Assembly (NCBI GenBank): GCA_023954255.1
Contig: JAMLIH010000018.1
Coordinates: forward strand, 1 to 46,326
Direction of reading: 5' to 3'
Length of the DNA: 46,326 nucleotides
Source: Phyllobacteriaceae bacterium
GTDB taxonomy: Bacteria; Pseudomonadota; Alphaproteobacteria; Rhizobiales; Rhizobiaceae
The notes beneath the pieces are model-generated. The model was not told where the DNA came from, ran no database searches, and was given only the letters and a program-made list of their open reading frames with translations. Made by a program: the position numbers and the translations under genes. How positions within the stretch are numbered: position 1 is the stretch's first letter; every line of letters begins with the position of its first letter. Shown in pieces: positions 1 through 8,651 of the stretch.

Positions 1-3000
1 GTCTGCGCGACGGTGTTCACCGAACCCGGCACATCTCCTGCCGGCGTGACGCGATAGTTCATTGCCAGACCGATATGGGTGGCTGAAACAGGCACCGTCA
101 CGAGGGTCTCGTCGAGCAGCACCGCCGTCGCCCCGGCTTCTGCGCCGTGGGCCATCTCCGGCTCACTGCCGAGCTGGCCGCGCAGCAGGTTCGAAAGAAC
201 CCATTCCTCCGGGCCGGTCAGCTCGGCATTGGCAAATTGCAGGATTTCGAAGTCGCCGGATTGGGTTTCAACGGCAAGCCCGTTGCGGCCAGCAAGGACC
301 AACAGGCGTTCGAGCGATTCCGGTTCACTGCCAAAGAGTTTCACACGCAGGGTTGCAGCGCGGTCCCAGCGGCCAACCGGGCCTGGCGGCAGCGGTTCCA
401 GCAGTTCCATGAACGTGGCACCTGCATGCACGGTGGCCACGGTCTCGAAACCGCCTGTTCCCGGCGACTGCTCGATTATGTAGCTGCCGGACCACGGCTC
501 GGCGTAAACTGCTGCGTACAGCCTGGGTGAGGGGTTGGCCTCCCCCTGCGCCAGCGGCAGGTTCATGATCATCACCTGCGGCGCGCCGGCATAGAGGCCG
601 GAAGATACCTTGCCGGCAGCAGGGCTTTTCCAAACCGCAGCCTCCTCGAAACGGGCAAAGCCTGCCGCGTCGACTGTCTTTATCCTGCCATGGCTTGTGG
701 CGGTAATCTGCCGCAGACCACCATCTGCGAGCGTAACGAGATCGCCTGCTTCCAGTCCCAGCCATCTGCAACCCAGAGAAAACCTTGTTGTCCTGCGGGC
801 AGCCCAGAAGTCGCGTAGCCTGGCCGTTGCGGCAGCTTCGGCAGCATCGCGCGACCAGACCGCCGGCAACTCGATTGCCACTTCCCCTTCGCTTGCCGTG
901 TCGAGCATGCGGCTGGTGGTCGTGACCGTGTTGTAACCGCTTTCCACTTCGCCATGGGCGGCGACGATCTTCGCCGGCAGCGTGTTCTCGCCGGCATGGG
1001 TTTCGGCAATCATGGGCGTATCGTCTTCGAGAACGAGATCGCCTTGCGGTATGGCGACCGCATCGAGGCGGTCCTTGCCCGTGAAGACCAACAAGCCATC
1101 CTGTTCGCCGACCGTCAGGTTGAACGTTGCAAGCAGCGGTTCCAGCACCGCGCGCAGCGAAGCGCCACCTTTGACCACAAAGCCGGTCAGATGCCCGTCC
1201 AGTTCGCATCGGGGCTGCGGCAGGCCGAGATCGGCAAACAGCGCGCGGAAGAGATCGTCCAGCGGGCAGGTTCCGAGCCGCCCGTTGAGCCAGTGGCCGC
1301 GATACCAGTTCCCGCCGTCGCTCCATGTTTCCAGTGCTTCGGGAAAGGCCGGATAGGGCCGTGCATCCCAGGCCCAGAAGCTGATGTCCGAAGGTGCAAC
1401 TATCCGCCCGGGATAGCTGCCGGAGACCGGATTGACCGAGTCTGCATCTGGATAGTCCTCGGACCAATACGCCAGATGCGCTTCGGCAAAGCGCAGCGGC
1501 AACAGATCGTCGCGACCGCGCTTGGAAAAATACGGCACGGCAGATTCCGACGATTTGGCATCGACGAACACGTTCGGCTGGTTGGCACCGCGATTGATCG
1601 CCGGACAGCCAAGTTCGCTGAAGTGAAACGGCTTGGAGGCCGGAACCCATGGCGTCGGCTGAGCGGCGCGCACACCGCCGATGCGCTCGAAGTGCTGGTT
1701 GAGCCACCAGTCCTTCAGATTCTTGGTTGACCATATCCAGGGTTCGCCCAACCCGTCGGCGATCGGTGTTCGGGTGCCTGCGGCACGGTCCGTGTCGCTG
1801 GCATAGTACCAGTCATACCCCTCGCCGCCCTGGATGTTGGCCTGCAGATACTCCCTGTCATGCAGGGAATAATGGCCCGGCAGGCCAGGATCGCCGGTCT
1901 CGTGCCAGTCGGCGAGCGGCATGTAATTGTCGATGGCGATGAAGTCGACATTCGCGTCGGCCCAGAGCGGATCGAGGTTGAAGAGCACGTCATTGTCCGG
2001 CCCCGGCGGGTGATAGCCGGAATACTCACTCCAGTCGGCCGCATAGCTGATCGCGGTCCCTACCCCGCAAATGGCACGTACCTCGCCTGCCAGCGCCTTC
2101 AGCGCGCCGACGAAGGGAAATGCTCCGGTTTCGTTTCGCAGACGGGTCAGCCCGCGCAGTTCGGAGCCGATGAGAAAGCCGTCGACACCGCCTGCCAATT
2201 CGCAGAGATGGGCGTAATGCAGGATCATGCGCCGGAAGCCCCAGCCTGCCGGGCCGGAATAGACGACGCTGCCACCTGCAGCACTGAAGTGACCCGGCTG
2301 GGCAGACCCGAGAAAGCCGGCAATCTGCGCAGCAGCAACGGAGGTTCCGTCAGGGCTGCCGCTTTCCCCGGGTGCCGGATGGCAGGTGATGCGCCCGCGC
2401 CAGGGGAAGGCCGGCTGCTCTGCCGCGCCATGGGGATCGGGCAAGCCGTTGCCCGCCGGCACATCCATCAGGATGAAAGGATAGAAAGTGACCTTTAGCC
2501 CGCGCGCCTTCAAATCCTGAATGGCAGCAACCAGCGATGCATCGTCCGGTGTGCCACCAAAGGCAGCCCTGCCATCAATCTGGCTGACCATGTTGGCAGA
2601 ATGCCTGCCTGCCCCGCTCACAGACCAGCTTGCCCGGGCTGAATCGTGATGCGTCACGCGCGGCTCGATTGAGCAATTGCCAACCCGGAGATCGTTGCCA
2701 TACCAGGCAACCACCAGATTGATGGATTCAAGATTGGGGCACAGCGCCTGCAATTCATCAAGCGAGGCCTGCCAGTCGGAGCCGGCAACCAGATTATGGC
2801 GGTTCTCGCTGGTATGTTTTCCACGATGGTTGCTCGCCACCAGACGAGGCGCATAGCCGAACTCTGTAGCGCCTGGGATCAGGTTGACCGAGCGAATTTT
2901 CCTGTCGACGGCGGCAACGGAGCGGATCACCTCGAAGCTGATCTGCGGAATGCGGTTGCCATAGTCGGCAATCGGAAAATCCTCGAATACGGCATAGGCG

Positions 3001-3518
3001 GTGCCGCGAAAGGCCGGCGCCTTGCCGTAACCCTGTTTTGCCTCGATCAGCGGATCGGGAAGCTGGTCAGGTGTTCCGTGGTAAAGGCGTATTTCGTATT
3101 TGGTACGGTCGATTTCCGTGCCGTCGGCCCAGATGCGCCCGATATGGGCGATTTCGCCCTCGCAGATGCCGATGGCAAAATTTGCATAGTAGGAATAGGT
3201 TTCTGTCGTGGTCTTTGGACCGCCCTTGCCGCCCTGCTTTTTCTTCTTGCGGATTTCCCTGAACCTTGTCGCCCAGATGATCTGGCCGCCAAGACGCACC
3301 CGGCCATAGGCGCGTGGCACGGGATCGCCCTCATTGGCGGCAAGAAACCGGGTTTCTTCAAGCCTGCCGCCGCGAATGACCTGCTCGCTGCCGAACAGTT
3401 TCTGGTCGATGGAATACCCGGCAAGCGCACCGGCGGCTCGGCCAATCATGGCACCGAACGGCCCGCCGATGGCGCCACCAATGGCGGCTCCGGCAACCTG
3501 CAGGACAACAGTGGCCAT
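1..3518 (-). CDS. GTA tail-tip / host-specificity protein (RcGTA g15-like), 3' end outside window
   Basis: One open frame runs from an ATG at 3518 to the left edge without a stop, giving at least 1172 residues; the RcGTA homologue is about 1300, so roughly the last tenth is missing. The N-terminus is a glycine/alanine-rich hydrophobic stretch (ATVVLQVAGAAIGGAIGG), as in phage tail-assembly proteins. It is followed by a conserved ETYSYYANFAIGICEGEI block, a GTA TIM-barrel-like region (FYPFILMDVP, YAADWSEY, IAIDNYMPLADW) and a beta-rich tail-tip region. The frame was checked at three separated points and agrees at all of them. The start lies 2 bp after the g14 stop. In the RcGTA particle this is the large baseplate protein that contacts the recipient cell. 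The family call is firm; details of the C-terminus cannot be seen. Confidence 0.9.
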   Translation of the reverse strand, partial: MATVVLQVAGAAIGGAIGGPFGAMIGRAAGALAGYSIDQKLFGSEQVIRGGRLEETRFLAANEGDPVPRAYGRVRLGGQIIWATRFREIRKKKKQGGKGGPKTTTETYSYYANFAIGICEGEIAHIGRIWADGTEIDRTKYEIRLYHGTPDQLPDPLIEAKQGYGKAPAFRGTAYAVFEDFPIADYGNRIPQISFEVIRSVAAVDRKIRSVNLIPGATEFGYAPRLVASNHRGKHTSENRHNLVAGSDWQASLDELQALCPNLESINLVVAWYGNDLRVGNCSIEPRVTHHDSARASWSVSGAGRHSANMVSQIDGRAAFGGTPDDASLVAAIQDLKARGLKVTFYPFILMDVPAGNGLPDPHGAAEQPAFPWRGRITCHPAPGESGSPDGTSVAAAQIAGFLGSAQPGHFSAAGGSVVYSGPAGWGFRRMILHYAHLCELAGGVDGFLIGSELRGLTRLRNETGAFPFVGALKALAGEVRAICGVGTAISYAADWSEYSGYHPPGPDNDVLFNLDPLWADANVDFIAIDNYMPLADWHETGDPGLPGHYSLHDREYLQANIQGGEGYDWYYASDTDRAAGTRTPIADGLGEPWIWSTKNLKDWWLNQHFERIGGVRAAQPTPWVPASKPFHFSELGCPAINRGANQPNVFVDAKSSESAVPYFSKRGRDDLLPLRFAEAHLAYWSEDYPDADSVNPVSGSYPGRIVAPSDISFWAWDARPYPAFPEALETWSDGGNWYRGHWLNGRLGTCPLDDLFRALFADLGLPQPRCELDGHLTGFVVKGGASLRAVLEPLLATFNLTVGEQDGLLVFTGKDRLDAVAIPQGDLVLEDDTPMIAETHAGENTLPAKIVAAHGEVESGYNTVTTTSRMLDTASEGEVAIELPAVWSRDAAEAAATARLRDFWAARRTTRFSLGCRWLGLEAGDLVTLADGGLRQITATSHGRIKTVDAAGFARFEEAAVWKSPAAGKVSSGLYAGAPQVMIMNLPLAQGEANPSPRLYAAVYAEPWSGSYIIEQSPGTGGFETVATVHAGATFMELLEPLPPGPVGRWDRAATLRVKLFGSEPESLERLLVLAGRNGLAVETQSGDFEILQFANAELTGPEEWVLSNLLRGQLGSEPEMAHGAEAGATAVLLDETLVTVPVSATHIGLAMNYRVTPAGDVPGSVNTVAQ

Positions 3519-3520
3519 TA

Positions 3521-3979
3521 TCAGCGATCCGTTTGGGCTTGCGGTTCAATCTGCAGGGGAAAGCGGAAGATGCCGGCAATCCTGCTGCGCCAGTGCGTGC
3601 CGAGCCTTGCACGGGTAACCCCGGCAGGCTCACAGGCATGAATGAAGGTTGCTTCATCGATCATGATGGCGATGTGCTTGGCCGGCAGATGCGGCGCCCA
3701 GCGGAACAGCACGACATTTCCAGGTTCGATATCCACTGCCGGAGTCAGATGCCGGAAGGCCGCTTCAAGCAGCGGTTCACCGATGCCTGTCTCGCCCCAG
3801 TCACCGGTGTAGGCGGGCATGGTTTCCGCCTCGCTGCCGTAAAGATGCCGCCAGACGCCGCGCAGCAGGCCCAGGCAGTCACAGCCCGCTCCCTTGCAGG
3901 AGGCCTGATGGCAATAGGGCGTACCAATCCAGGCCTCGCATTCGGCAAGGATCGCCCGTGTCAGCTCATTTCGAGTCAT
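3521..3979 (-). CDS. GTA NlpC/P60 cell-wall peptidase (g14-like)
   Basis: This 152-residue protein belongs to the phage NlpC/P60 family found in GTA clusters. It probably cuts peptidoglycan peptides during DNA delivery from the tail tip. The catalytic Cys is expected at residue 35 in GCDCLGL, with His at about 102 in KHIAIM and another conserved His at about 114. An extra Cys pair (PYCHQASCKG) precedes the catalytic site, as is usual in this subfamily. The start overlaps the stop of the hub gene by ATGA (3976-3979), so translation is probably coupled. It is followed 2 bp later by the tail-tip gene. Length and order match RcGTA g14. Confidence 0.92.
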   Translation of the reverse strand: MTRNELTRAILAECEAWIGTPYCHQASCKGAGCDCLGLLRGVWRHLYGSEAETMPAYTGDWGETGIGEPLLEAAFRHLTPAVDIEPGNVVLFRWAPHLPAKHIAIMIDEATFIHACEPAGVTRARLGTHWRSRIAGIFRFPLQIEPQAQTDR

Positions 3980-4860
3980 TCGAAAAGCAGTCCGCCGTCC
4001 ATGTTGGTGGCGTTGGAAGCGTAAGACGAGATGAATTCCGCGGTCGGCATGTGCGGAAAGCCACGGAAGTTGACGCCATTGGCGAATTTCTGGCGGCAGG
4101 TCGAAAACAGCTTGTCGCAGCCGGGCGTGGCGGAAAAATCCGACGACGGCAAAACCGGTCGCGCAGGCGCCGACCAGAATTCGAAGGCTCGATTACCGTT
4201 TCCCAGCAGCCTGTCGCTGACGATCTGCAGTTTCTGCCCGGTTTCATCCTGAACGGTTACGACACCACCTGCATACCAGTCTTCCGCCCGCCCCGGCAGA
4301 CCGCCAACATGCCAAATGGTATCGGAGACGATTTCTGCCACCATGCCCTCGTCGGTCAGACCGGCCTCAAGATCGACGCCGCAATCACCATCGCCCAGCC
4401 GCACGCTGCAATGGCGCTCGAAGCGCCGCGTCCGAATCTGATCGAGTAGCGCGGCAATGCTTTTCAGTTCGGCGCGGAAGGCGCCATCCTCACGGGTGAT
4501 TTCGCTGATCAGATAGGTATGCATGCGCACCCGCTCCTCCGGCGCCGACCAGTTGACCGCGTAGTGGATGACCCGAGCATCGTCATAGAGCCGGGCTGCG
4601 ATATCCGCTTCGGTAATCGCGGCACTTGAAAGCGCACCGGCAATTTCATGATTGTCCGGCGTCAGGCCGCTTGAGGTTTCCGTATCGCTGGCTTCAAGCC
4701 CGGTAGCCGCCTCATGGGCGATGCCGTCAAAGACGATGTCTCGATCATGATCGGTAAAGCCCATGATCGCGCCATCCTTGCGGTGGATCTGCCAGCAATT
4801 GCACAGCGTTGTTACCTCACCATCGAGATGGGCCTGAAAGGCCGGCACCAGTACCTTCAC
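3976..4860 (-). CDS. GTA hub protein, DUF2163 (g13-like)
   Basis: This 294-residue protein of the DUF2163 family forms the baseplate hub below the distal tail protein in RcGTA. Four cysteines stand out in the C-terminal half: Cys151 and Cys160 (CSVRLGDGDC) and Cys248 and Cys255 (GCDKLFSTC). They are followed by the conserved FANGVNFRGFPHMP signature. Cysteine clusters of this kind fit a metal or iron-sulfur site, which I recall being described for the RcGTA hub; for this protein it is inference. Translation starts at a GTG that overlaps the g12 stop (GTGA, 4857-4860), and the 3' end overlaps g14, so the three genes are tightly coupled. Confidence 0.92.
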   Translation of the reverse strand: MKVLVPAFQAHLDGEVTTLCNCWQIHRKDGAIMGFTDHDRDIVFDGIAHEAATGLEASDTETSSGLTPDNHEIAGALSSAAITEADIAARLYDDARVIHYAVNWSAPEERVRMHTYLISEITREDGAFRAELKSIAALLDQIRTRRFERHCSVRLGDGDCGVDLEAGLTDEGMVAEIVSDTIWHVGGLPGRAEDWYAGGVVTVQDETGQKLQIVSDRLLGNGNRAFEFWSAPARPVLPSSDFSATPGCDKLFSTCRQKFANGVNFRGFPHMPTAEFISSYASNATNMDGGLLFE

Positions 4861-5507
4861 GGGAATATCTCCACTATCGGAATGGAAGCGATGTCACCGG
4901 CCAGAAACGTCTTCAGATTGACGGCAATCTCGTCAGCGTCGAAACGCACCGGCACATCGAATTCGAACCCGGCATAGACCTGATCGCCTGGCTGGGGTTC
5001 CCTGCCCGGCAGGAAGGTGACGATGCCGGTTGCGTGGTCGATGACATAATCGAGGCCTTCCACCTTGATCATCCCTTCAACCACCACCGACACGCTGTCC
5101 TCGACGGGTTTTGCGATCTCCCGGCTGTAGGCGTCGTCACCGCTGCCATAGTGCTTGACCAGTTGAAAGGCGGCGTTCGTTCCGTCGCCCGTGCCGATCA
5201 GCTGATCTACAGGCTGGATGCTGCTACCCGGCGCACATGACTTGTTGTCGAGCGGATCGCGGAAACGGAAACCATGCAGGCGCCCGCGCCGCGCCTCGAA
5301 AAAGGCAATGATTTCGGAAAGATCGTCCAGTGTCTTGACCCCGTAGCCCGCATTGTAACGGCGGCGGGAACGGGACCAGCGCTGATTGCGCTGCTCGCGA
5401 CCCGAACCGAGCGTGACGATCTCGGTGCGCCGTTCCGGCCCGCCTGTCGAGCCGAGCGCAATGGCGGTGGGAAAGCGCACGTCATGAAATGCAGCAATCT
5501 GCGGCAT
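4857..5507 (-). CDS. GTA distal tail protein, DUF2460 (g12-like)
   Basis: This 216-residue DUF2460 (TIGR02217-type) protein is the distal tail component that joins tail tube to hub. Typical family blocks are visible: FPTAIALGSTGGPERRTEIV near the start, RRRYNAGYGVKTLDDL, FFEARRGRLHGFRFRDPLD, and a C-terminal FDVPVRFDADEI segment. The length is normal for the family. It starts 27 bp after the tape-measure gene and overlaps the next gene by four bases. Confidence 0.93.
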   Translation of the reverse strand: MPQIAAFHDVRFPTAIALGSTGGPERRTEIVTLGSGREQRNQRWSRSRRRYNAGYGVKTLDDLSEIIAFFEARRGRLHGFRFRDPLDNKSCAPGSSIQPVDQLIGTGDGTNAAFQLVKHYGSGDDAYSREIAKPVEDSVSVVVEGMIKVEGLDYVIDHATGIVTFLPGREPQPGDQVYAGFEFDVPVRFDADEIAVNLKTFLAGDIASIPIVEIFP

Positions 5508-5534
5508 GGGTCTGCGGCTCTTGTGGTTTGATTG

Positions 5535-6131
5535 TCAGAGGTTGCGACTGCCGCGGCGCACGGTGCGCGCCAGCATGGCGGTAAGCTGGGATTCAGAACG
5601 CCGGAAGCTTTCGGCATCCCGGGCCTGCACGTTGAAGGTGACGTTGACGGGCGCGCCCGCGCCATCTGCCGCCACCCCCAGGCGACCATCCGCGCCGCGT
5701 GATAGCGGCAGAACGGCTTCCGCCCCCGCCTCCCCCATCAAGCCGATGCCACTCCTGTGAGGAAACAGCGTCGGACCCGTCACGACCCCGCCACGAGCGA
5801 AGGCCGTCAGTGCGCCGCTGCCCGAGAACGCACCGCCCTTTGCGAACCGGCCAGGTGCATTTGCCGCCGGCAGGTTTTGCAACAGCACGTCGAAACTGCC
5901 GGAAATGCTTTTCTGAATCGGCGCCAACGCGCTGTTAAGCGCCAGGGTGGAAAGCCGCATGGCAAGTGCTCGCACCGTATCTTCCAGCGATTTGCCAGAA
6001 GTGACCGCGCTTTTCAGCGTGGCGGTAAAGACACTGCCGAAATGGCGCGTGCTGTCGCTGGCAGCCTTCATGGCCGCCTCGAAGCCGCGCGTGTCGGCAT
6101 CGACGACATAAGTTTCATCGCTTCGCGGCAT
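5535..6131 (-). CDS. GTA short tail tape-measure protein (g11-like)
   Basis: This 198-residue protein corresponds to the short tape-measure protein of RcGTA, which is about 219 residues. It shows an alpha-helical N-terminal half, a hydrophobic/glycine-rich middle (GRFAKGGAFSGSGALTAFAR), and the FARGGVVTGPTLFPH...GLMGEAGAEAVLPL signature found at the C-terminal end of many phage tape-measure proteins. The small size predicts a very short tail. The ATG follows directly after the stop codon of the upstream chaperone gene, with no spacer. Confidence 0.9.
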   Translation of the reverse strand: MPRSDETYVVDADTRGFEAAMKAASDSTRHFGSVFTATLKSAVTSGKSLEDTVRALAMRLSTLALNSALAPIQKSISGSFDVLLQNLPAANAPGRFAKGGAFSGSGALTAFARGGVVTGPTLFPHRSGIGLMGEAGAEAVLPLSRGADGRLGVAADGAGAPVNVTFNVQARDAESFRRSESQLTAMLARTVRRGSRNL

Positions 6132-6365
6132 TCAGCGTTCCTCTTGTTTCCTATCTTCGCTGGCTTGCCGGTCGGGATGGGCCAGCATCATGGTGTCCAG
6201 TTCACTTCGGCCTGGTGCATCCAGGGCAGTCGGGCCGGGAGCAGCAGCAAGTGCAGCCAGTTCCGGCAGGCTCAACCGCCAGAACTGAGCCGGTGCGATT
6301 CCTGTCTGAATCACGGCAAAGCGGAACGCTGCAGCCCACCATGCGTCATCCTGTTCCGGCAGCAT
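6132..6365 (-). CDS. GTA small tail-assembly protein (g10.1-like, rcc01693 family)
   Basis: This is a 77-residue protein starting at the ATG at 6365 (MLPEQDDAWWAAAFRFAVIQ). That start lies inside the end of g10 (20-base overlap) and is preceded by AAAGGAAG. The short tryptophan-rich N-terminus with TGIAPAQFWRLSLPEL is typical of the small ORF between g10 and g11 in GTAs. In lambdoid phages the equivalent position holds a tail-assembly chaperone pair, so a chaperone-like role is inferred. A longer reading from 6464 would run deep inside g10 in another frame and was rejected. Confidence 0.8.
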   Translation of the reverse strand: MLPEQDDAWWAAAFRFAVIQTGIAPAQFWRLSLPELAALAAAPGPTALDAPGRSELDTMMLAHPDRQASEDRKQEER

Positions 6366-6687
6366 CCACTTCCTTTTCAGCTGCACCGAACGTCGCCTGC
6401 AGCAGCTCCGCAACAATGCGCGCAAAGCCCTCGGGCCCGCCGGCATGGCGCATTTCTGCGACATCCTCTCGCGTCAGATCGTGACCGCCCCCTTTCAGCC
6501 CTGCGGCCAGAATGGCTATAAGATCGCCAGTGGAAAGCGGCTGGCCGGCAACGGCATCGGCCAGACCTGTGAGGCTTGGTACGTTGAAGTGATCTTCAAG
6601 CTCGGCCAGCGCGCCCAGAGTCAGGCACAATGTCCATTGTCGACCATCGAGTTCTGCGGCGATTTCACCGCGATGCCGGTTTGCCAT
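6346..6687 (-). CDS. GTA tail-assembly chaperone family protein (g10-like)
   Basis: This 113-residue acidic helical protein of the GTA g10 / Phage_TAC_11-like family begins MANRHRGEIAAELDGRQWTL, followed by TLGALAELEDHFNVPSLTGL. Its ATG shares one base with the g9 stop (TGATG). The family is thought to help assemble the tail tube around the tape measure; this role comes from phage analogy. Confidence 0.88.
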   Translation of the reverse strand: MANRHRGEIAAELDGRQWTLCLTLGALAELEDHFNVPSLTGLADAVAGQPLSTGDLIAILAAGLKGGGHDLTREDVAEMRHAGGPEGFARIVAELLQATFGAAEKEVDAAGTG

Positions 6688-7097
6688 CAGGCGGCCTGAA
6701 ACAGGACTTCGCCGGCCGATTCCAGCACGATCTCGAAGGTCACTTCGCTATTGTGCTGGCCACCATATTCAAGCGCGGTGACCTGAAAGGCGCCAACAAG
6801 AGTGCCGAAGTCGGGCACGACGATCTGCCAGTCCGGTGTGGAACCGCTGAAGAAGGTTTCGCGCACCAGCGTATCAGAGGCCGCATCCTTGAAGATTCCC
6901 GAACCGTTGATCGAGGCGCGCCTGAGGCCCGCGCCCGAAAGCAGTTCACGCCAGCGCCCGGCAGATTCGGAATCGGTGATATCGACGGTCTCGGCATTGA
7001 GAGCGATCTGGCGTGAGCGAAGACCGGCTACGGTGACGAACGTCCCGGTTCCATCGTCGATCTTCAAAAGCAGATCTCTGCCTCTTTGTGCGGTCAT
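6687..7097 (-). CDS. GTA major tail protein, TP901-1 family (g9-like)
   Basis: This 136-residue tail-tube protein matches the TP901-1 major tail family. It opens with RGRDLLLKIDDG and contains LRSRQIALNAETVDITDSES, then a beta-rich body ending FEIVLESAGEVLFQ. The length equals that of the RcGTA tail protein. It forms stacked rings in the tail tube. It is separated from g8 by 27 bp and carries its own ATG. Confidence 0.93.
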   Translation of the reverse strand: MTAQRGRDLLLKIDDGTGTFVTVAGLRSRQIALNAETVDITDSESAGRWRELLSGAGLRRASINGSGIFKDAASDTLVRETFFSGSTPDWQIVVPDFGTLVGAFQVTALEYGGQHNSEVTFEIVLESAGEVLFQAA

Positions 7098-7124
7098 GGT
7101 TCAGCTCCTGTAGGTATCGATGGC

Positions 7125-7532
7125 TCAGGTCAGCGGTTCGGTCACGGCGCGAAAGCTAGACACCGCCCTGAAATGACGGTCATCAGGATGAGCTTCGCTG
7201 CGGGTCGTCTCGTGAGTAAAATTCACAAGCGCATGCCCGGGCAGGTTTCCCGGCAGGGCAGAAAGCGCCGCGCGGATTTCGCCTGCCATGGCAACGGCGG
7301 CCTTGCGCCCATTGGCGGATGACCAGGCAGTGATCTCGATGAAGTGTTCCTCGCCCTCCTCCGTCGCCGTGCTCCAGTCCACGGTTTCGACCGGGCCGAT
7401 GACGACATAGGGCGGGCGGCGGGAATCGGGCACATCGTCATAGACGAATGCGCCACCCAGCAGGCTGGTTAGCGCGGAGGAGGAGCGCAGGGCGGAGACA
7501 ATCGCCGATTGCAGTTCGATCGCTGCGGTCAC
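7125..7532 (-). CDS. GTA tail terminator, DUF3168 (g8-like)
   Basis: This 135-residue DUF3168 protein is the tail terminator that caps the tail tube at the neck. Typical features are VYDDVPDSRRPPYVVIG near residue 30 and HFIEITAWSSANGRKAA in the middle. The start is a GTG at 7532, placed inside the four-base overlap (GTGA) with the small ORF upstream, so it is probably translated by coupling to that ORF. Confidence 0.9.
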   Translation of the reverse strand: MTAAIELQSAIVSALRSSSALTSLLGGAFVYDDVPDSRRPPYVVIGPVETVDWSTATEEGEEHFIEITAWSSANGRKAAVAMAGEIRAALSALPGNLPGHALVNFTHETTRSEAHPDDRHFRAVSSFRAVTEPLT

Positions 7533-7678
7533 TTGCTGCTCCCGTGTCTTGATGGCTCACGGCTGCGGGTCGAATTGCCGTCTGGCAAAATCCTTCGCTT
7601 GGGCGGTTTCTCATCGCGCACAAGGCGCCTGAGAAACCCCTGCAGGGCATTGCCGGTGATGCGGTAGGCGGGCTTCAT
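7529..7678 (-). CDS. Small basic ORF of 49 codons between g7 and g8 (unknown function)
   Basis: This 49-codon ORF (start MKPAYRITGNALQGFLRRLV) fills the gap between the connector gene g7 and the tail-terminator gene g8. Its ATG overlaps the g7 stop (ATGA, 7675-7678) and its TGA overlaps the GTG start of g8 (7529-7532). It therefore fits exactly into the coupled reading pattern of the operon, which supports real translation. The peptide is strongly basic, with lysine/arginine clusters in its second half, and has no membrane segment. RcGTA has no gene I know of at this place. It may be a neck or assembly factor, or only a coupling leader for g8; no function can be assigned. Confidence 0.6.
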   Translation of the reverse strand: MKPAYRITGNALQGFLRRLVRDEKPPKRRILPDGNSTRSREPSRHGSSK

Positions 7679-8010
7679 GAGCGCTCCACCACCTTGCAGA
7701 CACGGTAGCGCCCGGTTTCATCGGGGTCGTGCACGGTATCGATGTCGAAGAGGCGCGAGCCCTTCACAAAACGCATGCCGGGCTGAACAGCATCGTTCAC
7801 CCGGATGTAGATCCAGTGGGTGATGTCGTGTTCCTGATTGGCAGCCATCTGGGTGACAATCCCCGCGATGGGTACGATGCGCGCCCAGACGGGTTGCACG
7901 TCCTGCCAGTTCGAGACGAAGCCGCCGGCACCATCGTCACTTTCCTGGCGTTGCTGCAGTGTCAGGCGAACAGAGAAACTGCCAGCCTGAAGAAAGGCAT
8001 GGCTGTTCAC
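7675..8010 (-). CDS. GTA head-tail adaptor (g7-like)
   Basis: This 111-residue head-tail joining protein (Phage_H_T_join type) contains VRLTLQQRQESDDGAGGFVSNW and the family hallmark VWARIVPIAG, then HWIYIRV and the C-terminal DIDTVHDPDETGRY. The start is a GTG overlapping the g6 stop by four bases (8007-8010). It sits in the neck between connector and tail terminator. Confidence 0.9.
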   Translation of the reverse strand: MNSHAFLQAGSFSVRLTLQQRQESDDGAGGFVSNWQDVQPVWARIVPIAGIVTQMAANQEHDITHWIYIRVNDAVQPGMRFVKGSRLFDIDTVHDPDETGRYRVCKVVERS

Positions 8011-8576
8011 AGGCCAATCCTCCGGAACGGGGCGATCAGGGTACGGAAGCCGTGCGGCTCGGAAGCCGGCTGCTGATCAACCGGCACGGCGCCGCGAAAC
8101 TCGTAGGCATGCGCGACAAGCAGCAGCAGCGCCCGGCGCAGGCTGTCGGGCACGTCGGCCGGCGTATCGCCGTAGCCTGCCACGATGTCGATCTCGATGC
8201 CGTTGACAGCTTTCGCCGTCTTCACGGCTTCATGCACCACCAGCCGTGGCGGGCTGGAGACCGCATCGAGCTCGAGACTGGCCGGTGAGACGGCCTGCGG
8301 GTTTCCGGCTTCATCATAGGCCTGCATTGCAGCGATCGACTGCACCGGCTGCACGGCAAGGCGGATGGAGCGGCTTTGCGGCATTGCATCGAGATATTGC
8401 CGCCAGGTCTGGGTCAGCAGCCGCAGGCCGGACACGCTTTCGAGGTGGGCCGTCGACTGGGCAATGAGATCGGCGAGATAGGCGTCATCATCGTCATGCT
8501 CGATGCGCAGATGGCGCTTGACTTCCTCAAGTGTCAGAACCGCCGCAAGCGGTGCCGAAGGGCGCGTGATTGCCAT
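8007..8576 (-). CDS. GTA head-tail connector (g6-like, phage gp6/gp8 family)
   Basis: This is a 189-residue connector from the ATG at 8576, preceded by AGGAA at a good distance; a TTG two codons upstream is less likely. The N-terminal LTLEEVKRHLRIEHDDDDAYL is the classic signature of the phage gp6-like connector family (TIGR02215). The C-terminal half forms helices ending PFRRIGL. It attaches below the portal ring. It is separated from the capsid gene by an unusual 134-bp gap with a hairpin. Confidence 0.92.
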   Translation of the reverse strand: MAITRPSAPLAAVLTLEEVKRHLRIEHDDDDAYLADLIAQSTAHLESVSGLRLLTQTWRQYLDAMPQSRSIRLAVQPVQSIAAMQAYDEAGNPQAVSPASLELDAVSSPPRLVVHEAVKTAKAVNGIEIDIVAGYGDTPADVPDSLRRALLLLVAHAYEFRGAVPVDQQPASEPHGFRTLIAPFRRIGL

Positions 8577-8602
8577 GAACAAATTCCTGTAAAGAAGAGA
8601 AT

Positions 8603-8651
8603 GGCCCCGCCCCGCCTGTCATTCGACAGAGGGTGATTGCGGAGCGGGGCC
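8603..8651 (-). other. Nested stem-loop between capsid gene and g6
   Basis: In an operon whose genes otherwise abut or overlap, the 134-bp gap after the capsid gene holds a strong inverted repeat. The outer arms GGCCCCGC/GCGGGGCC are at 8603-8610 and 8644-8651. Inside them is a smaller hairpin CTGTC-attc-GACAG (8616-8629). On the minus strand the outer stem is followed by ATTCTCTTCTTT, which is only moderately T-rich. It could be a partial terminator or an mRNA-stabilising stem that raises capsid over downstream expression; both are inference. Confidence 0.6.

Noticed and set aside
325-1734. 469-codon minus-strand open frame opposite in frame to the tail-tip gene
   Set aside because: Arginine-rich, no family signature; the overlapping frame encodes the recognisable GTA tail-tip protein.
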